Shown here in pieces: positions 31,671 through 37,667 of a DNA stretch of 37,667 nt. Each line of letters opens with the position of its first letter. Positions within the stretch are counted from its first letter, which is position 1. Location: the NCBI GenBank assembly GCA_032718475.1, contig JAUCBJ010000856.1:1-37667 (forward strand), read 5' to 3'. The notes under the pieces are model-generated. The model searched no databases. It had not been told where the DNA came from and saw only the letters and a program-made list of their open reading frames with translations. A program made the position numbers and the translations under genes. This DNA comes from Nemertoderma westbladi. Its lineage: Eukaryota; Xenacoelomorpha; Nemertodermatida; Nemertodermatidae.

Positions 31671-31720
31671 TCCTACTACTACTACTACTAGGATCGGCAT
31701 GCTGCATTGCAGCTGCATTT

Positions 31721-33315
31721 TTAAGAATGCTGTGCCGGCTTGTCAACAAAATTGCACCGCCACAACTCCCTATCACCCATGACATTTGCTAGATCATCCG
31801 CATCTTTAAGGCCAGTGTCCTTTAAGATGCGTCTCAAGAAAGTCATGGGCTGTCCACCATGCTTATTCACTCCATGAGGCTGCCAAAGTACAAGATTATG
31901 CACTGGCTGGTCCTCACGGCGAAAGCAATGTCCTGCAAAGCGGAGGCGATTTTGTTCTAGTGTCAAGCTTGGGGGAACCAATGAGACACCTCCAATGTTA
32001 TATAGTGTCTGGTTGGAGATGTGTGCATTGTACTTGACACAATGTACCCGGCGTAGCATTCTTGTGAATGTGCCATCCAGAGATTTGGTGTCCTCAGCAG
32101 TTAGAGCCCAGCATGGACTCCCGTAGAGGAGTACTGGAACTACTGCTGCTCTAAATAATCGGACCTTAAGTTTCCGATTAATTCTAGGTGACTTCCAAAT
32201 CCTGGAAAGCCTATTCAAGGCTGCCCATGCCTTTCCCTTACGTATTCGAAGGTCCTCACCTGACTTCCGGATCCATGATCCCAGGTAACAGAAGTCGTCC
32301 ACATGCTCCAGCATACCATCCTTTGAGCTTATGCTCATCAGATCAGAGACTTGCTGAGGACTTTCAAAGTTAACTGTCAGAATTTTGGTCTTTCTGGAGT
32401 TAATAAAAAGACCAACACTAGAAGCAGCATGTTCTAATGAGCTGAGGAGCCGTTGGGCTCCCTTTAATGATTCTGAGAGTACTCCTAAGTCATCAGCAAA
32501 GTCTAGATCAGTTAGGTACTTGGCATTATTTCCTCGACTTCTGGAGCCAGTAGGTGGAGTTATCATCACCCCATCATCATTATGATGATCTAAGGACATG
32601 CGTAGAACATAGTCAACCACAATAATGAACAAGAATGGTGCAAGTGTGTCTCCTTGGAGGACGCCCCATAACACTTCAAATGGTTCTGTGTCACAAATGT
32701 TGTCGAACCATCGTATACTGATCTGATTGCTGCAATAATTTCATCAGGAATCCCATATAATGAAAGTATGCTGAACATACGTGACCGAGAGACTGAATCA
32801 AAGGCCTTGAAGAAGTCAACAAAGATAACAGCCAGATGCCTGTCTTTCTTTTTTGATAATTCTTCAATTATCCTTCTAAGTGCCAAAATGGGCTCCATGG
32901 TCCCACGACCTTTACGGAACCCATTCTGATTTCCACGGAGCAGTCTCTCAATGGGATCCCTGATGCGATTTAATAGAATCCTATTGTATAGCTTTGCAGC
33001 AATCGAGATCAATGAGATTCCCCGAAAAGAACCATAGAGTGTAAGGTTGCCCTTCTTGGGAACTGGCACCAACTTATTTGTTTTCATTTCTTGTGGGACT
33101 CTTGTTGTTCGATACATGTCTACTATGATGGGATAGATGAGCTTTAAACACTCAGGTATTTTAAAGACCTCAGGGGGAACACCATCTACTCCACTGGCAC
33201 GATTGGTCGTAATGCTCTTTGCAGCAGCCTTCACTTCTGCAAAGGAGATATCGCCAATGGGAATATCTGGGAGTACAGACTCAGACACTTTTACTTCTAT
33301 AAAGTTATCAGGCAA
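31721..33315 (-). pseudogene. LINE B3 reverse transcriptase, split by one 16-bp deletion
   Basis: The first part (33315-32590) carries NRASGVDGVPPEVF, PVPKKGN, NGFRKGRG and VDFFKAFDS. The second (32674-31721) carries GVLQGDTLAP, DLDFADD, YLGSWIRKSGED, YGSPCWALTAED and LRFAGHCFRRED. A 16-bp deletion near 32694, between two copies of a short CAC-type word, shifts the frame between motifs A and B. Motif C is intact and no other stop interrupts the second part, 317 codons. The family's RT presumably binds its short 3' UTR and TAG tail. Confidence 0.9.
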
Positions 33316-33873
33316 TACCCTGTCATTATTGAGGAGCTTTTCAAAGTGGGCTTTCCAACCATTGAGGCGATCGGCTGGTGATTCAGCCTTAACCTTGGTG
33401 GTTGGTTCGCTTTTCCGCCCAGTAAGCAGATTGATCGATTTCCATGCCTGGGATGATTGCCTGCTGTCGTCAGCATCATTGATGGCATCAACCTGTTGGT
33501 TTATTAGCTCCTGTAGATTAACAGAGTACTGCCTGTTCAGGGACCTAGATGCAGCCTTAACTGCATTCTTGGCCGCTGTAGTCTGTTTGAGTCGGGACTC
33601 TTTCTGCGCCTTATGAAGGTCATTTCGGCACTTCTGAATTTTGTTGTCAGTCAGGGGGCCCTTTTCCTGTTTCGAGGGTATACAGGAACTGTTTCTGCAG
33701 CTGCTAACTTAACTGCTTCTGTAAAGGCAGTATAGCCCTCACAGTGATCTGCCGCCTCAGAGGCAAGAGCCTCATACCTGTTGCTCAGCTGTAGTGTGAA
33801 GCTGGATCTCACACTTGGCTGTTGCAACAGAGAGGACCAGTCATGCCGCGGCAAGGCAGATTTCGTTGTTCTG

Positions 33874-34653
33874 CTAGCACGCAGAGTAAGTCTTACCTTG
33901 GCCACAATAACTGGAGAAGGGTCGAAGTGTAAATGCATTACAGTCTTGTATAGAGCTCCTGTATTTCCTACGAAACAGAATATGGTCTATCTGGGACTTG
34001 TGACCACTGGGTCCACTATGAGTCCATAGCTTTCCAGTTCGCTTCTTGAACTGGGTTCCAGCCGAAAACAATCCATTTCCAGAGATAAAATCCTGAAGAT
34101 GGACAGAATTTCGGTTAACACTATTGCTATAGACCCAGGGAGATGTAGGTGATTGATGCAGACTTGCATTAAAGTCTCCCAGGAATGTTAAGAATGCATG
34201 CTGATCCACTCCATCAGTTGCTGCTTGTAGATTGTGGTAGAAATTTTCCACCTCCTCTACAGGGGCAACACTAGTTGGAGAGTAGCACACAATCAGAACC
34301 ACCTTAGGAAACTTCTTAGCCAGTCTTCCAGAACATGAGAAGTGGCAACGGATGATGCGGTTAGAGATTTGGACTATTTTGTCCAATGCTGCATGTGCAG
34401 TTGGATTCATCAATAGACCAATTCCACCATTGCCACTATCATCTGCTGACGCGAGGGCGAGTCGCCAACCGCCCCCCATGTCCTTTATCAGAACCTCATC
34501 AGTCTGTCCAGTCTGCATTCGGTGCTCTTGAACACCCACTGCGCTAAGAGAAAGCTTATCTGCCAAGGCAGTCAGCTCACCTTGTCGCATTGGGGACCCG
34601 AGTGTTAGGGTGTTTACTGAGGCTAGTCTAGTGACTTGCCTCAGATTCACCAA
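33874..34653 (-). pseudogene. LINE B3 endonuclease domain, nearly intact
   Basis: The 259-codon frame contains GVQEHRM, GIGLLMNP, YSPTS, FLGDFNASL and SQIDHIL, the order seen in AP-type LINE endonucleases. An 11-bp deletion at about 33910, compared with B2, replaces the SDHR region with unrelated residues and ends the frame. The N-terminal 76 codons (34690-34920), Pro-rich, are separated from it by a TGA at the codon that is GGA in B2. Confidence 0.88.
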
Positions 34654-35357
34654 TGGCTTTGTTGGTCGGGGTGGAACATGAGAGTAGCCTCAAACTCCAG
34701 AATCCCTCTCCCCATCACAATCTGGCCTCCCTGGTGACCCAGGGTTTGGGCCAGAAAGGTCCTCAGGAAAGGGACTCAAAGAATTGTTGGCTGCTCTCTC
34801 TCCAGTAGGGGGTGAGACAGGCAGCCGGTCAGGAGTTAACTGACGCCTGTGAGGCCGATTGTGTCCGGTAATTCCACTGGCCTCTAGTGGCCGGACCTCC
34901 GCATTGCTAATGTAATCCATAGTGGGGGTTGGGGGTGCTTTTTTGCCGAGTCAGCTCTCGGGGCAAATACCACACCCTGGTTTGCCATTCCACAGGGTGG
35001 GTGTCGCAATGGAGTCAGATATGAGGCCCATCACCCATATCTACTCTGGCGTACATGACCCACCATTGGCTGTTGCAGCTCATCTGCTGGGTCATGCCCT
35101 GTACCCTTGCTGCCAGGTGCAGGTTGCAGTGAAGTGCTCTCAGAGTGGACATGAGAACACTCTACTCCTAACCAGCCATTGGTAGATCACCATCTGCCTC
35201 GCCATATACCCCTGTTGCCAAGTATATGGGTCCTTAATCCAGGACCAAGGGCGTCCTTATCCCAGAACGAAGGGGGTCCTAGTTACAGGACCAGATTTGC
35301 CCTAGTAAGAGGGTCTATGCAGCTACAGGTGGCACCTCCTTTATGCTGCATTAAAGG

Positions 35358-35414
35358 CAACCTCCTTAGCAGCCCTCTCCACTTTATTTAGTAGAAGCTG
35401 TGCATCTGCTAGCG
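35358..35414 (-). pseudogene. LINE A2 RT piece between B3 and the hAT-type MITE
   Basis: These 57 bases are the complement of A1 from about 9813 to 9870, just after motif C. They end on the left at the 5' junction of B3 and on the right with the target duplication TGCTAGCG. Confidence 0.9.
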
Positions 35415-35787
35415 CAGAGGCGTAGCGAGGGGGGGGGGGATGTTCCCCCGGGCGCACTCACCCGGGGGCGCTGAAATGCCAGGCAAATGTCTGGGTATTC
35501 TTGTAAAAATAAGACACATCAGCGAAAATTCAGGGATTGGGATAACAGTATACAGGACATGTGTCATAAGCGAAAAATTTAAAAATTATCTTTGCTCGCT
35601 TCGCTCGCATTCGATATACAGTATTATAATTTCACTATATCAAACTTGTGTATAATAGATTTGATATAGTTATATACTTTTAGTAAACTGTTTTTTAGAT
35701 GTTTTTTTAATGTTAGGCCTATATTCTGTTGTATAATATTTAAAAAAAACCGCCATAAATGAGCTAGAAGGGCTCGCTACGCCTCTG
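35415..35787. mobile_element. hAT-type MITE, 373 bp, inserted in LINE A2 with perfect 8-bp duplication
   Basis: TGCTAGCG flanks both sides (35407-35414 and 35788-35795). In LINE A1 this sequence occurs only once at the matching place, so it is a true target duplication. Terminal inverted repeats are CAGAGGCGTAGCGAG and its complement, 15 bp. A run of 11 G and a CCCCCGGG...CCCGGGGG inverted pair lie just inside the left end. It belongs to the same family as 12453-12958. No transposase frame. Confidence 0.95.
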
Positions 35788-35859
35788 TGCTAGCGTATTA
35801 GAGAGCAGGGCGATGTCATCCGCAAAGTCGGTGTCTGTGACTGTAGTTGCCGGATATCT

Positions 35860-36117
35860 TTGCAGGACATTGCTTTCGCCGTGAGGACCAGCCAGTGCAT
35901 AATCTTGTACTTTGGCAGCCTCATGGAGTGAATAAGCATGGTGGACAGCCCATGACTTTCTTGAGACGCATCTTAAAGGACACTGGCCTTAAAGATGCGG
36001 ATGATCTAGCAAATGTCATGGGTGATAGGGAGTTGTGGCGGTGCAATTTTGTTGACAAGCCGGCACAGCATTCTTAAAAATGCAGCTGCAATGCAGCATG
36101 CCGATCCTAGTAGTAGT
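35860..36117 (+). mobile_element. LINE family B, copy B4, 258-bp 3' fragment inserted in LINE A2
   Basis: The perfect 11-bp target duplication GCCGGATATCT lies at 35849-35859 and 36118-36128. It occurs once in the intact family A sequence of A1. The insert is the last 70 or so codons of the family B RT (from FAGHCFRRED), the stop at 36075-36077, the short 3' UTR and a TAG tail to 36117. It lies opposite to LINE A2. This is a textbook 5'-truncated target-primed insertion. Confidence 0.95.
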
Positions 36118-37577
36118 GCCGGATATCTACTACTTCTGCGTTCTTGAAGTGTGAATCCCAGATCTTCACCCTTTGTGGCCGTCCTTATTGCGTAATCCAG
36201 CACAATTACAAATAGTAATGGTGCTAATGTGTCACCTTGCAGTACCCCAGCCAGGATTGAGAAAAACTCAGTTTCACCATCTGGTGAGAGTACCTGCGTT
36301 TCTGTGTCACAGTATAACAATCCAATGCCAGCAACAATTACTTCTGGCATTCCATAAGCTCTTAGGATTTCAAGCATTTTACCTCTATGGATGGAGTTGA
36401 ATGCCTTCTTGAAGTACACAAAAGTCATGACTGTGGGGAGATTCTTTGACTTCATTCCTCCAATCAGTCCCGTAGTGCAAGTATCTGAGCTACTGTATTG
36501 TTGATCTATTTGGTCGAAATCCGTTTTGGCTCTTACGCAGTAGTTTCTCTATGCGAGGCCTAATCCTATATAGAATCATTTTATTGTATATTTTGGCAGC
36601 TACCACAAGCAGACAGATCCCACGATAGTTTGTTGGTATACCGAGGTCTCCTTTCTTGGGGAGAGGCTTTACAGTTAGTTGACCTTTAGTCCAAATTGGT
36701 GGAGGCTTTTCCCCTTTTAACATCCGGTTGCAAACATTCAATAATGGTCTGTTTAGCACTCCTGTTTTCCATACCTCCGCTGGAATTTCATCTAATTCAC
36801 TCGCTTTATTATTGGACATGCCCTTAATGCTTCCTTGGAGTTCGGCAGGTGTGAAGTCCCCTGTCTCTATAGGTAGTGTCTTGTCATATATTTTCCTTGT
36901 AGGGCTGACCTCGATGTTTGGTGGTGGTGGCTGCCCAAGCAAGTTGCTGAAGTGATTTTTCCACTTCCCAACACGTTCTTCGGGACTATCGGTTTGAGGC
37001 GCCCCTTTGCACAACTTTTCTGACCAGATACCTCATTTACAGTTTGCCAGGTAAGTCTTGATTGTTGCTGTATGTGTGCAGTTGTAATTGCTTCAATTTT
37101 ATCCTGTATGTACTTTTCCTGGCTGATGTTGTAGGCCAATTTAAGATCGTCCTTAGCTTCCTAAACCTTGTTAATGTTTTCGGTTGTTTGTTGTTCGGTT
37201 TTTACTTTGTAGGCTATCTTAAGATCTTCTATCTCACAAGTAACCTCAGAGTTTTGCCATGGCACATACTGTTTTCGTTTGGGTTTCTGGGGGATATGCC
37301 TCTTAGCTGATTCCTTGTGGGCTGTTATTATATTCTGGTATTTCGAATCGGTGGACTGGTTTTCATCCATTGACTGAAGTGCTTCAAAGCGGTTTTGAAC
37401 TTCTACTGTGTAAGCATCCTTTACAGCATTGTCCGTTCTGAGTTTCTCCCAGTCATAGTTGATTTGCTTGCTTGTCCTGGGTTTGCTGGCTCTCATACTG
37501 AGTCTGATCTCTGCAGTCACAATTCTGTGGTCCGAACCAATTAGGTTGAACGAGCTGTATGCCTCGCAGCTGATCAT
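36118..37577 (-). pseudogene. LINE A2 endonuclease C-terminus, linker and RT first half
   Basis: On the minus strand the frame starts with the SDHR region (37577-37161), continues through a charged linker, then the RT (37014-36490 and 36455 to beyond 36130) with KASELDEIPAEVW, LPKKGD, NGFRPNRS, a degraded motif A (VYFKKAFNS) and GVLQGDTLAP. Frame breaks lie near 37160, 36990 and 36480. Motif A has lost its catalytic Asp (VDF to VYF), so this copy is inactive. At 36664-36676 it has a TAACTG insertion not in A1. Confidence 0.87.
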
Positions 37578-37619
37578 GCTGTTTCTCCACTTTTTGTTTA
37601 TAAGGATGTAATCCAGTTG

Positions 37620-37667
37620 TTGGACTAAAGGTCAACTAAAGCCTCTCCCCAAGAAAGGAGACCTCGG
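37620..37667 (+). mobile_element. Start of another LINE family A copy (A3), cut by the window edge
   Basis: From TTGGACTAAAGG at 37620 the sequence matches A1 from 9197 onward without a difference through the last base. It runs opposite to A2 and lacks the 6-base TAACTG insertion that A2 has at the same place, so it is not a simple mirror of A2. Only 48 bases are visible. Confidence 0.85.

Larger units (their letters stand above)
31674..35350 (-). mobile_element. LINE family B, copy B3, longest copy, inserted in LINE A2
   Basis: It has a 5' UTR of about 430 bp (35350-34921), an ORF start at ATG 34918-34920, endonuclease, linker, RT, stop at 31721-31723, a short 3' UTR and a CTA-strand (TAG)6 tail at 31674-31691. 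It lies inside LINE A2, since A2 sequence resumes on both sides in the same orientation. No target duplication is visible; instead about 110 bases of A2 are missing. Defects include a TGA for GGA near 34692, a 16-bp deletion at about 32694 and an 11-bp deletion at about 33910 that removes SDHR. Confidence 0.92.
31373..37619 (-). mobile_element. LINE family A, copy A2, split by three later insertions
   Basis: Read on the minus strand, its pieces are 37619-36118, 35859-35796, 35414-35358 and 31670-31373. Placed in order they follow copy A1 from the endonuclease C-terminus to the region after the YGGETWTL motif. The copy stops at 31373, before the last 250 or so bases present in A1. About 110 bases equal to A1 9871-9981 are missing where B3 sits. 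Its 5' edge is at 37619, just before QQLDYIL. Motif C is FADD here (near 35830), unlike A1. Interruptions are LINE B3, a hAT-type MITE and LINE B4. Confidence 0.9.

Noticed and set aside
31362-31718. 118-codon frame as one protein
   Set aside because: It reads across the B3 tail into A2, two different LINE families joined at an insertion site.
35847-36077. 76-codon frame starting MPDIF as a separate small gene
   Set aside because: It is a chimera of LINE A2 sequence and the LINE B4 insert that follows the target duplication.
36642-37667. Right-edge inverted repeat as an assembly mirror of LINE A2
   Set aside because: The edge copy lacks a 6-base insertion present in A2 and matches A1 instead.

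Overview
The window is eukaryotic, most likely from an aquatic invertebrate animal. It has one metazoan-type protein kinase D gene, AT-rich intergenic DNA, tandem satellites, and many non-LTR retrotransposons and short DNA transposons. Nothing bacterial or phage-like is present, and I cannot name the species.

Layout. Positions 1-4627 are a 49-bp satellite array of 94 full units with no length change and one two-state base. Positions 4628-7742 hold intergenic DNA, a 704-bp TTAA-flanked inverted-repeat element, a tRNA-like sequence and a hexanucleotide repeat. Positions 7743-10546 are a LINE here called family A (copy A1), with a long reverse transcriptase frame ending in a (TAG)n tail. A 60-bp minisatellite (11891-12319) and a hAT-type MITE (12453-12958) follow. 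The only host gene recognised is an intact, intronless, full-length protein kinase D on the minus strand (13743-16457). Next come a poly-G tract, a (TACCGC)n array and about 3 kb of AT-rich DNA.

From 20861 to the end the window is mostly transposons. A related LINE family, here called B, is present as B1 (20861-22339, +), B2 (25890-29255, -), B3 (31674-35350, -) and B4 (35860-36117, +). A 1,095-bp hAT-type element (24186-25280) has perfect 8-bp target duplications. B2 lies between identical 83-bp direct repeats. A foldback element lies at 30522-30878. From 31373 to 37619 a family A copy (A2, -) is broken by B3, a hAT-type MITE with a perfect 8-bp duplication (35415-35787) and B4 with a perfect 11-bp duplication. 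The last 48 bases start another family A copy (A3, +).

Only the kinase looks like a working host gene. LINE copies encode endonuclease (EN) and reverse transcriptase (RT) but all are truncated or frameshifted. The short inverted-repeat elements have no recognisable transposase and would depend on enzymes supplied elsewhere. I found no gene cluster that amounts to a new multi-gene system. The strongest leads are the intronless kinase, the 83-bp repeats flanking a LINE, the small insertions with flanking duplications in B2, and the two-state satellite.
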